This document shows, piece after piece, positions 54,800 through 64,000 of a stretch of DNA of 64,000 bases. The notes below the pieces were generated by a model. That model had not been told where the DNA came from, made no database searches, and worked only from the letters and a program-made list of their open reading frames with translations. The position numbers were made by a program, and so were the translations under genes. The stretch covers positions 152,540,023-152,604,022 of the forward strand of contig JAYESD010000005.1 of assembly GCA_036927565.1 (NCBI GenBank), read 5' to 3'. The stretch comes from Tuctoria greenei (lineage: Eukaryota; Streptophyta; Magnoliopsida; Poales; Poaceae). Within the stretch, counting starts at the first letter, position 1, and each line of letters opens with the position of its first letter.

Positions 54800-55140
54800 G
54801 GGCGCTGGACTATCCGGACTCTTCCGGAAGTCCCCGAAGCTTCCTCTCCGTCGACCCGGACCCTCCCCGAGAGGTCTGAGCCTTCTTGTTGTTCTTCCCG
54901 GACCCTCCCTGGGGAGTCCGAAATTTCTTCTTGTTCGACCCCGACTTTATTAGAAAGGTACGAATCATCTTGGTCAGCCAGGCGAACCCCCTCGGGACAG
55001 AGAGGTTGATCTCCTAGCATTCTGCCTTAAGGTTCTGTGTCTGGGGCCTGGGACCCAGACTCGCCTTCAGGTATCTCCGGACCCTCCCGGGGGGGGGGGG
55101 GGGGGGGGGGGGGGTTGGGGGTGGGGGGGGGGGTCCAAGC
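54800..55140 (-). repeat. repeat spacer between RT and RNase H, with long G tract
   Basis: On the minus strand it encodes repeated SPGRVREEQQEGSDLSGRVR-like units of about 17 residues (54810-54960). Toward RT it has a G run with two short breaks at about 55090-55133, which would encode a polyproline stretch. The inner Tat element has a spacer at the same point. Confidence 0.65.
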
Positions 55141-56160
55141 TCCTTAACTAGATGTGGCTCCGGTCTTTCCGCGACCAGAATCATGCTTACTACTTCTGTA
55201 GTTTCTGAAATGTAAAGCAGTAGAGGCTCACAAGGATTTGGAGCTACCAGGATTGGCAGTGTGGTGAGGAGCTGCTTCAGCTCTTGAAATGCCTTTTCTG
55301 CTTCTTTAGACCAATGAAATGGTTCAGACTTCCTCAATAGTTTGAAGAAGGGTAGCGCTCGCTCTGCCGGTCTTGAAATGAACCGAATGTGCGCAGCTAG
55401 ACACCCAGTTAACTTTTGGACGTCTTTGATGCGGGCTGGGGGCCGCATGTCTTCTATAGCCTTGGTCTTCGTCGGGCTTGCTTCAATTTCTCGGTGAGTC
55501 ACCAAGAAACCTAGGAGTTTCCCGGAGCTAACCCTGAAGACACACTTGTCCAGGTTCAGCTTGGTGCACGTGATGCGCAACTTGTCGAAGACAGCTTGCA
55601 AATTGTCAAGGAGTGACTCCTTGTTCTTGATCTTCACAATGATGTCATCAACGTAAACCTCTACTATGTCTCGAATTAGCTCTCCAAATGTTTTGTACAT
55701 AGCTCGAACAAAGGTTGAAGCAACATTTTTGAGACCAAAGGGAATGGTAGTATAACAATATAATCCATCTACTGTTATGAAGGCAGTATGCTCTTTGTCT
55801 TCCCTAGACATTTGGATGTGATGATATCCAGAGTATGCATCTAAGAAACACAATAGCTCACACCCAGAGGTGGAGTCCACTATCTGATCTATTCTAGGTT
55901 GTGGAAATGGATCTTTTGTGCATGCCTTATTTAGGGTGGTGTAGTCGATACACATCCGAAGCTTCCCGCCAGCCTTGGGTACCACGACTAGGTTTGCTAG
56001 TCATTTTCGATGAAACACCTCCCGAACAAAACCAGCTTTGAGCAGGTTATTGATCTCTTGTTGGATGAAGTTTTGCCGCTCTATTGACTGCTTCTGGGGC
56101 TTTTGGTGTACAAGTCGTGCATCGGGACAGATCTTCAGATTGTGCTCAATCACTTCCCTA
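55141..56160 (-). pseudogene. reverse transcriptase of second Tat element
   Basis: Open from 55985 to 55014 on the minus strand. CIDYTTLNKACTKDPFP, CFLDAYSGYHHIQMSRED with the motif A Asp, MPFGLK-type segment as IPFGLKNVASTF, and YVDDIIVK with both catalytic Asp. The upstream part (56000-56160, RQNFIQQEINNLLKAGFVRE-like) is separated by a stop near 56000. It is the best preserved domain of this element. Confidence 0.85.
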
Positions 56161-58210
56161 GGGATCCCAGGAATTTGTGACGGTTGCTAGGCAAACACGT
56201 CAACATTCGCCCAGATGAAAGAGATGAGCGTGAGTTCCTATTTGTTGTCCAGACCTCCCGTTATACGTGTGGTCTGAGTAGCATCAGTACCGATTTGTAC
56301 TTCTTTGACGGGAACGTCGGTGTCTCCGCTTGGTTGCACACGTGGTGCAGAGGTTAAGCCTCGATCACGAGAGCTCAAAAGTTTCAGAGCTAGCTCCTTA
56401 TCGGATGCTTCCTCCTACGCTGTAGCAAGCGCATGGAGTTCTTCCAATGCAGTGATTCCTGTTTTCGATCCCCGCGGATCAAGTGAACACCCAAAGGTAT
56501 TGGCATCTTCAACGCCAAGTAGCCATAGTGGGTAGCGGCCATGAACCTGTACAAAGCAGGCCTTCCCAATATGGCATTGAATAATAAATTGATCTGCGCC
56601 ACGCTGAAGACCAACTTCTCAGTTCTCTAGTTCTCCCGAGTCCTGACAGTGTTGTAGACATCCTTGTGAACTTCTTGGGGTCCAGAAAGCCTAGATCCTC
56701 TTCAGCCGGAGCTTCATCGACTTTTTGTTTTCCTTCCCGCTGGCAGAAAGGAGCTTCTTCTCAGTGCTGTTGTAGCACTCGACAAGGTTCTGGACATGTC
56801 AGCATTCTTCCAAACTTTGTTTATCCGTCTTGTGGATCAGACACTGCACTTTGGAGCTACCGCCATCTTCGGATGAAGGTTGAGGTTGCTTTTCGGGGCG
56901 TGACCCCCGGCCAACCGTAGCTGCAACAGCCGCAATAGTAGGTGAACCAGCCGATGGCTTCTTCTTGCTGTTGGACTTCTTCTTTTTGCCACCTCCAGAA
57001 GTAGTGGCTTCATCTTTGGAACATTTCTTGTTGGCCTCCGGAGGCGGTTTGTAGTCCATCTCATGTCCCTCCACAACTTAGGCACATTTGTCTGCTAAGC
57101 TGAAGAGTTCTTTGACACTAGTGACTTCTTTGGTTGCCAGCTTCTCCAGCATCTTTTTGTCTCGAACGCCCTGTTTGAATTCAACGATAATAGAAGTGCT
57201 CGAGATTGAGGGGATGGTATTGCATACCTTAGAAAATCGCTGGACAAAGGATAACAGCAATTCCCCCGTTGTTTTCTTCACAGCAGACAAGTCCAATTCG
57301 GTGCCGGGTCTGGTGTATGAACTCCCGAAATTGGCAATGAACTATTGGCATAACTCCGCCCAACTGTTGATGGAGTCAGGCGGGAGGCTCATAAACCAGG
57401 ACCTAGCAGTCCCAGTTAAAGCCACTGGGAAGTAGTTGGTCAGCACGACCTCATTGCCCCCCGCCGCAAGTATACCAGTGGAGTAGATTTGAAGAAACTC
57501 GGCGGAGTTGACAGTCCCGTCGAATTTCTATGGCAAATGAGGCTGGAACTTCTGTGGCCATCTGACCATACATAAGTGCATGGCCAAGGCAGAACAGCCT
57601 CCTCCTACTCCCTGAGGAGCAGGGTTGTCCGGAGCCTCTCGTCTCTTGCGAGCACGCTCGATATGGATGCGACCGTCCTGCTCTAGGTAACGACGATCAA
57701 GTTCTGACCGCAGGTCATGAGTCGAAAGCCTGGTGATGGTATGGGTGCGTCGTGCCACAGAAGGCAGCGAAGTCACCTTCTGGCACGCAGCACGTCTCCT
57801 GTGCTGCGAAGCTTCTGGACCAAGTCTTCCTGACAAGATCCTTCGTTGTGATGGTGCCTGCCCTGAAGGCGGAGGACCTTGATTGCTAATACCATCGGCT
57901 GTAGCTGCAACCAGATGTTCAACATCAGCTCTCCGCTGCTCCATCGCTCCCTGGGGTGCTCCTAGAGGCGGTGGGCATTGTAGAAGAGTACGCACGGCAA
58001 CGAGCCCATGTTCAGGATCGTTGTTCGTTGATGCGGTGATCGACGCAAATGCCCCATCTTGTTGCCTAGCATTATTTGCTGCAACAGATGGTGGCGATGG
58101 TGGCATGAAGCCCGTCGGGACAATGGCGTCTGCTGGCTGCTGCATGTTGGAGGAATTGCCTTCAGCAGGCTATTCAGCATGGTTGCTGTTGGAAGATCTT
58201 GCGGTTGAGT
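56161..58210 (-). pseudogene. gag and protease remnants of second Tat element
   Basis: Gag pieces at 58145-57528 (MEQRRADVEHLVAAT, STHDLRSELDRRYLEQDGR), 57296-57078 (GVRDKKMLEKLATKEVTSVK) and 57074-56799. Compared with the inner Tat element about 420 bp are missing at about 56645, which removes the protease active site; only the later protease part (FNAILGRPALYRFMAATHYG, 56390-56614) remains. Many stops and frameshifts. Confidence 0.78.
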
Positions 58211-58230
58211 TTACCATCTTGTGATCTCAG

Positions 58231-58253
58231 GCGCCCCTACCTTGTGCACCAAA
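58231..58253 (-). other. primer binding site region of second Tat element
   Basis: On the minus strand TTTGGTGCACAAGGTAGGGG follows the 5' LTR directly, parallel to GTTGGTGCGCCAGGTAGGGG in the inner Tat element. Confidence 0.55.
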
Positions 58254-58737
58254 TGTTGAAGCATATGAACGACACTTCCCCCAGTACTACTAAATGTAGA
58301 CAGTGGAGGTTCTTGTATCTGTTTGGGTGCGCAGAGATCTTAAACAAGATGATGGCACAGAGGATTTACGTGGTTCCGGCCGCCTGAGCGTAATACCCTA
58401 CTCCACAGGGTTTGTGTTGTTGTATTGAGGATTGTAGTAGTGCTGAAGTGCATATGAGCTCAGATCAGCTCTGTACCGTGCGGCGTAGTCCTTTTATAGT
58501 CTAAGGTCTGACTGTTACAACATTTGCCTGGCCCAACATGTGGCCTTGGTGTATTATGAGGCTAATACATGGTCTATGAGTATTAAGAGTGATTAAAGGT
58601 GTGATAACGTGCCTTAATGACAGCGTTCCCTCTATAAATAGCCCATTGATCGTGTGTCATTAATATAGCATTAATGACACGTAATTAGATCTTTTAGCTT
58701 TCGCATTAACTGTCCCTTGAATGTCCATGCTGTTGGA
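58254..58737 (-). repeat. 5' LTR of second Tat element, interrupted
   Basis: It follows the left LTR (46636 onward) for 484 bp up to ATGCTGTTGGA, then is cut by the terminus TGTGGGGACC of the next element. A TATA box (ACTATAAAAGGAC on the minus strand) lies near 58487-58500. The remaining half should lie right of the window. Confidence 0.85.
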
Positions 58738-61700
58738 TGTGGGGACCGCAATCCCGATGTCCAAGGGTCTCATTTGGGTGGTGTCGGGCGATGCGACACC
58801 CAGCAGTATACAAGAAACGAACGAGAACAAATTACAATACCAAGTCTTTATTTATAAACACAGCGGAAGTTTTACAATACCAAGTGAAAAGGAAGGAGAA
58901 CTATACATCATAGCTACGCCCTCAGCACTAGCTATGCAAAAGCAAAGTCATCCATGCCCTTTATACTTCGCACTAGCAACAAACAACTAACAGTGGCGTG
59001 CAGGGTTCCCACTCGGCTGTAAACCCCGAAGTTAACTACAAACGTGAGCTTAAGGCTCAACAAGACTAACCCGTCTCACTAGACATAGGTAAGGAATAGC
59101 ATAAAGGGCACGCCTGCAAGTGGATCCTTATAATCATGTTTTAGGTAGCACATGACATTCTAAAGGCACGGCACATCATAGACTCCACAATCAAACAAGA
59201 AACGCTTTGTCGATGATATGACATGCCCAAAGCACATAATGCTATTACAGGTAAAGTATGGGGAAATTTTAAACTTTTAATTGTGCTATCTCTAAGCCAT
59301 AAAAGGTTGCAAAACAATTATAATTCAATACATCGTATTCTCCTAACTTCTCCAGTATTTACAACATCATGACGCAGTGAACATGTGGTACTCTATTACC
59401 GCGAGGGACGGTGATTGCAATCAGGACACACCCGGTCAACATGACACATACACACTTTCAGAAATGCCAGCGAGTACTTACAACAGTACCTACATAGAAC
59501 TTCAGTACTAGTCGTATATGGCCACCATTCACCAAACACTAGAATGTCGAACCGGTCGATCCGTCACGAGTAGGAAGTCCCAGCGTGGGGCATACTCTGA
59601 CATGCCCACCAGCTGATTTACACCTTGCTGCCCTCAACCCACACCTATAAGATAGCACGGAATGCCTCGACAAACCAGTATCAAGCTACGGCAGTTTACT
59701 GGAGCCCATTTCTCCAGTCCGCCGGTACAATTCAAGCTTGTCCAGCAGGGCCGCACATGGCACGAGCCTTAATCGACACGGTTAGAACTATATGACCAAG
59801 ACCATCTCTTGTCGCTTTCTACTCATCTCTGACCGTTCTCAATTTCATATTTATAAAACATTTCTTGATCCAATGCATCCCGTGTGATAAAATCCTATCT
59901 CGCGAGTAGCTTCCAACTACTTGACTTCTACCAGATCCCTATGAATATAAGCATGGCAATTACTACACGAGTCTGTGAGCTATTCTAACCACTCACTGGA
60001 TTCTTTGGTTATGCAAGTGTATGTCAAACACCTTAAACGTAATGCACAAACATCTGAAGACGTAAGGTGAATAAAAACTGCAAAGACACTGTAAGGAACT
60101 TAAGTGCAAATCGGAGCTTGCCTGAATGTGAGTCCGAGTCTATGTTAGTTTCCGGTAGCTGGACTTCCAAAGCTTCCGGCTACTCCTCGACTTCAGTTAC
60201 TACACGTTATGCATATACTATATATGAATGACTTTGAAAATAAATAATATGTTTAAGGTCACAAGCTAATATCTTGTGAAACAAATAAGATTATGATCTT
60301 AATTGGCTTTGGAACTTTTATGGTAGATACTAGGGACTATAATGGAGACTCTTGCAAGGAACAGGAGATGATCAAAGAAGTTTTTCGTCCCTAAAATTCC
60401 TACAAGCATAAACCTTCTTTGGATTTTGGTTGATATTCTAGAGGTCTATCAAGGCTACTAGTGGTTGTAACATGTAGAGGGGGTCTCACTGGTTCTAGGA
60501 AAATTGGATTCACAATTTTCCAAGCTTCCTACAGGGAGAAACTAATTTTACAAGTTTGGGGGAATTTCTGAAATTGATTTTGTATTTTTCTCAATTTTCA
60601 TCTACATAGAGATTTGGAACACTGATCAACCCAGTAATTTAGATCCAATGAACTTGAAATTTTTACTGGAGATCAAGTGTATTAACAAGAGTGTTCTGAC
60701 CAAAATTGGGAATTTTCGAGTCAACAGAACAGGAGTAATTAATTTCCCAAGCAGTTAAATCAAAGGAATAAATTATAAAAATTCAGGGAGTTTCATGTCC
60801 AATAAATTGCGCCACTGCAAAGTAAATATTGAGAAGAGTCTACCAGAATTTATTTGGAAATTTTTGAGCAATTCTACTAGGAGTCATGATTTTTAGAATT
60901 TTGGTTGAATTTGGGAAATATTTTCCAAAGGAAAACATTTAAATAAAGCAGACGGGCCCACTGGTTTAAAATCAACCAATCGCAGCTGGGGCGCACTGGG
61001 GGCCACGGGGTTCAACCACACAGCCGCACCGGATCCAGAGCCAGAGCTGATCCGCGCGCTTGCAGGCATCGCTAACACGCGGGGCCCACTGCCTTCGTCT
61101 ACCTCACGACGCTTCGCTCGGCCGCGGCGGCGCTGCACCGGCGAGCTCGCTGCGATAGCTGTGTTGACATCCATTCGACTCGGCCCTGACCGCCTAGCAA
61201 TAAAATTGACCGCACAACACGATGGTGAGGTCCAATCACGGTGGCGACGGCCAGAAATGGCGGTGCGACAACGGCGGCGGAGCTAGGGTTCGACCATCAT
61301 CAGAAACGCATGGGGATGGCAAAAAAGGCTCAGGTAAAACCTAGAAACATTCCTGGGAGCATGAGGACGATGATTTGGAGGTGCACATGCCGTGGAATGG
61401 TCGGCAGTGAAGAGTTCGACGGTGAACCGCGACTTCTTCACCGACAGCGACCAAAACTCAGCTATGTCAGTCAACATCGATGGTTTTCAAATATTTTTGA
61501 TCCGGAGTGTTCACAGGGAGATAGGAAAACTATGCCTTAACTATTGACAAGATTTATTAGACATAGAAAACGAATTAAATCCCTAACCTAGAGACATAGG
61601 TATGAACTATCATCAGGAAAAATGGAAATAAGAACGTTACAAGGCATGACATGGCTTGAAACTTGGTGAGCATGCGTAAGGAGCGATTACACACCATTCT

Positions 61701-62920
61701 CTTATAGAAGTAGGGGCCTGTAGAGGCTATTTCCGGCTTTTCGACGGTGGGTAGAGACGGTCTTTTGGCGGCTTCACCGGCGATTGTCGGAAAACTGCGG
61801 AATACCGCACAACTGGTTGAGAAAACATCGAACCACAAGATGGAGAAGGTGTGCAAGTAAGTTGTGCACAAGTTTGCTAAAGAACTCACGATCGATCATT
61901 GGATATATGGCAAGTTATCGTCGGAATCCCGAGGGAAGGTCGGCGGCGTGCGAGCGGGGTAGAAATGCGGCGTGGGGAGTAAAAACCGAACGGGAACTCG
62001 ACGCTGGTGAACAGGGAGGTATAAAATAGGCATAGAGGGACGAGGGGAGCTTGCCACGGCGCAAGCAAGCAGGCAGATCGGTGGCTTGCATGCCGGGAGG
62101 TGTCGCCACCGAGCGCCATCGTGAAACAGAGGGGCAGCTCGAGTGTGAATCACTGGATAGTGGGTCCCATAGCCCCTTAAGCCTATCCTCTCTGGAACTT
62201 CAATTCCCCTACCAAACTTGATCCAAAAATCCTAGATTTTCGTGGAGAGGCTGAAATAAATATCTGGAATTTGATTCTGAAATCAAAACTTCAAATTGAT
62301 CAAGTTTCGGTTGAAATTCAAATTCAAATTTGAATTTGAATTCAATTCAATGGAGCCATTGAATTAAATAGCAATTTAGTTTCAAAAACTGTAAAACTTT
62401 TTGGATATGTCAAGAAAGTCATGCTTATCATGACAGTGTGTTCAAATTTTATGTTCAAATAAAGTTAAACAGTATTTAAAATTTGAACTTAAATATGGCT
62501 TGAGTTTGTTAAGCGTCTCAAATAAAATAGCAAACGAATTCAAAAATCTTGAAACTTTGCAGGAAGGCTATTTGGAATATTATGAGGCCATGGAAAAATG
62601 TATAGCCTCAGATTTGAATATTTTGATCGAACCCAAATGTACAGTTCTATATTCAAATTAATTTGAATATATTTAGTACTGCATGGTGTTTTGTCCTAGC
62701 AATATCCATTCAAGAAAATCCAAAATTTGCAGGGAGGTCACTTGAATTATCCCAGGGTCATTGGTGAAATCCATCCCTCATGTTAATAAAATTGTGAGTA
62801 TGAGGCAAAGAATTATGCTTGATGATATCAAGTTCATGTGTACAACCATAATTGACCCTTACTATGGTTGAAAATAAACTAGTAATTGAACTTCATATTG
62901 AGGAAAAGCTGGGATTTACA
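58738..62920 (-). repeat. 3' LTR, about 4.18 kb
   Basis: On the minus strand it starts TGTAAATCCCAGC at 62920 and ends GGTCCCCACA at 58738, with canonical TG...CA ends. No second copy is in the window to confirm it, but the polypurine tract directly behind 62920 sets that boundary and the broken Tat LTR sets the other. A GC-rich core lies at 60940-62150, the remainder is AT-rich. Open frames inside are short and I give them no function. Confidence 0.75.
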
Positions 62921-62937
62921 TTCCTCCCCCCTTAAAA
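62921..62937 (-). other. polypurine tract
   Basis: On the minus strand TTTTAAGGGGGGAGGAA precedes the LTR start TGTAAATCCC; the same form (AAGGGGGG) is used by the outer gypsy element at 25612-25627. Confidence 0.8.
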
Positions 62938-62984
62938 GAATGTCGTCCCTAGATTACAAAAGGAAGGATAACTGAAAAAGATCT

Positions 62985-64000
62985 AATGAACATATGCCGC
63001 TAACAAGTCCGGATAGTTCGTTCTAAGGTATTCCTCGCTTTTTCATGTTGCTTCTTCAGCGGTGTGGTTGCCCCACAAGACCTTGTAGGAATGCAAGGTG
63101 CGGCTTCTTGTGGTGCGAGTCTTCTTATCGATTATCTAGGTTGGATGCTCAAAGTAAGTAATATCTTGTTGGAGAGCTTCCAAATCATCCATATGGATGG
63201 CAGTTGGGGCCTTGAGAAATTTTTGCAACCGTAAAATGTGAAATACATTGTGGACCCCTGAAAGTGACGCTGGTAGCTCTAGCCGATAGGCCACCGGTCC
63301 GCATTGTTCAATTACTGCGAACGGCCAGATGAAGCATGGAGCTAGCTTCTCTTTTACTCCAAAGTGATGAATCCCTTTCATTGGGGATACACGAAGGTAA
63401 ATGTGATCCCCGACATCGAAGTAAAGAGGTCGACGTCATTCGTCTGTATAGCTTTTCTCACGAGATTGAGCAGCCTTGAGGTTGGCTTGAATAACTCGCA
63501 CTCGTTCTTCGGCATCATTCACCAAATCGATACCATATATCACTCGTTCACTGGATTCACACCAGTTCAAAGGTGTGCAGCACTTCCGTCCATAAAGAGC
63601 TTCATATGGTGACATCTGGATGCTAGCCTGATAACCATTATTGTATGAAAATTCCACCAATGGTAGATGATCATCCCAATTCTTACCATGGTGGATGGCA
63701 CAGGCACGGAGCATATGTTCTAACACTTGGTTTACTCGCTCTGTTTGACCATCAATCTGAGGATGGTAAGCGGAGCTTCAGATCAACTTGGTACCCAGAG
63801 ATGCGTGGAGCTGCTCCCAAAATCAAGCAACAAATAAGGTTCCACGATGTGATATGATAGTGCGGGGTACTCCGTGTAGGCACAGGATTCTGGCAATATA
63901 CAACTCTACATATTGTCGTGCCACATAATTGACATTTACTGGAATAAAGTGAGCCGACTTGGTGAGTCAGTCGACTATCACCTAAATCGAGTCATGCTTG
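62985..64000 (-). pseudogene. integrase core, C-terminal part and chromodomain
   Basis: On the minus strand: TKSAHFIPVNVNYVARQY from the right edge, then ISHRGTLF where the second catalytic Asp has become His, DGQTERVNQVLEHMLRACAI with the Glu, then NWDDHLPLVEFSYNNGYQAS and LRVSPMKGIHHFGVKEKLAP. The chromodomain follows at about 63000-63110 (YKVLWGNHTAEEAT). Stops at about 63134, 63058 and upstream of 63726 break the frame. Confidence 0.85.

Larger units (their letters stand above)
46636..58737 (-). mobile_element. second Tat-lineage Ty3/gypsy element, older, right end displaced
   Basis: The left LTR is 46636-47477, and the right LTR begins at 58254 and is interrupted at 58737 by another retrotransposon. 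Gene order is as in the inner Tat element at 11907-24910: gag-pol on the minus strand, hairpin repeats, antisense gene with intron on the plus strand. Protein similarity to that element is high, but the LTR is a different subfamily, sharing mainly short blocks such as GGGCCGCCTGAGCGTAATAC. The LTRs agree at roughly 87% by eye, and coding regions carry many stops and deletions, so it is older than the inner element of the first nest. Its target duplication cannot be tested in the window. Confidence 0.88.
58738..64000 (-). mobile_element. chromodomain Ty3/gypsy element, 3' part
   Basis: 3' LTR 58738-62920, polypurine tract, then integrase with chromodomain running off the right edge. It inserted in the LTR of the second Tat element at 58737/58738. 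Integrase similarity to the outer gypsy element (SYNNGYQASIQMSPYEALYG against SYNNSYQASLKMSPYEALYG) shows a related but different family. The other LTR and the target duplication lie outside the window. Confidence 0.85.

Noticed and set aside
61240..61540. 99-codon plus-strand frame in the GC-rich part of the long LTR
   Set aside because: No recognisable domain and opposite to the element's direction; GC content alone explains it.
1..64000. tRNA, rRNA or known structural RNA genes
   Set aside because: None seen by eye; a tRNAscan/Infernal run would be decisive.

Overview
The window is repeat-dense plant DNA, almost certainly from a grass (Poaceae). It holds no recognisable intact host gene. 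The grass assignment is an inference from the transposon types: CACTA elements with CACTACTACAA termini and TNP2/Ulp1-type genes, chromodomain Ty3/gypsy elements, and Tat-lineage gypsy elements carrying a long antisense gene behind pol. No species can be named from sequence alone. I saw no rRNA, tRNA, CRISPR array or bacterial-type gene.

Layout. (1) 1-32671 is the right half of a CACTA element (A), whose TNP1/Ulp1-like gene runs rightward. A full-length chromodomain gypsy element (4919-28447, target duplication ATAAT) sits in that gene. A Tat-lineage gypsy element (11907-24910, minus strand, duplication CTTGC) is nested in the gypsy integrase. A solo LTR of the outer gypsy family lies in inverted orientation at 29203-32040 (duplication CTATG). 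(2) 32672-34281 is a 1.6 kb island with a short repeat-containing coding remnant. (3) 34282-43943 is a second CACTA element of the same family, complete from terminus to terminus with an AAT duplication. It has two divergent transcription units: a deleted TNP1-like gene running left and a degenerate TNP2 transposase running right. Between the TNP2 gene and the right terminus is an inverted repeat of a helicase-C fragment from an SNF2 gene of the DRD1/CLASSY type, with a 127-nt hairpin at its centre. (4) 43947-46505 is unassigned. (5) 46636-58737 is a second, older Tat-lineage element on the minus strand, next to a fragment of a related LTR. (6) 58738-64000 is the 3' part of another chromodomain gypsy element (minus strand, LTR about 4.2 kb) inserted in the LTR of (5).

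How it fits together. Nesting and LTR divergence give a relative order: CACTA A, then the outer gypsy, then the inner Tat element, whose two LTRs are both 861 bp and the most alike. Nearly every coding region has stops or frameshifts, so the window looks like a graveyard of elements. The most interesting item is the captured chromatin-remodeller fragment at 42376-43703. CLASSY/DRD1 proteins work in RNA-directed DNA methylation, which silences transposons. A transposon carrying a hairpin of such a gene could make small RNAs against its host's silencing machinery, as reported for rice miR820, which arises from CACTA elements and targets the methyltransferase gene OsDRM2. That function is a hypothesis; the inverted repeat and the helicase similarity are read directly from the sequence.
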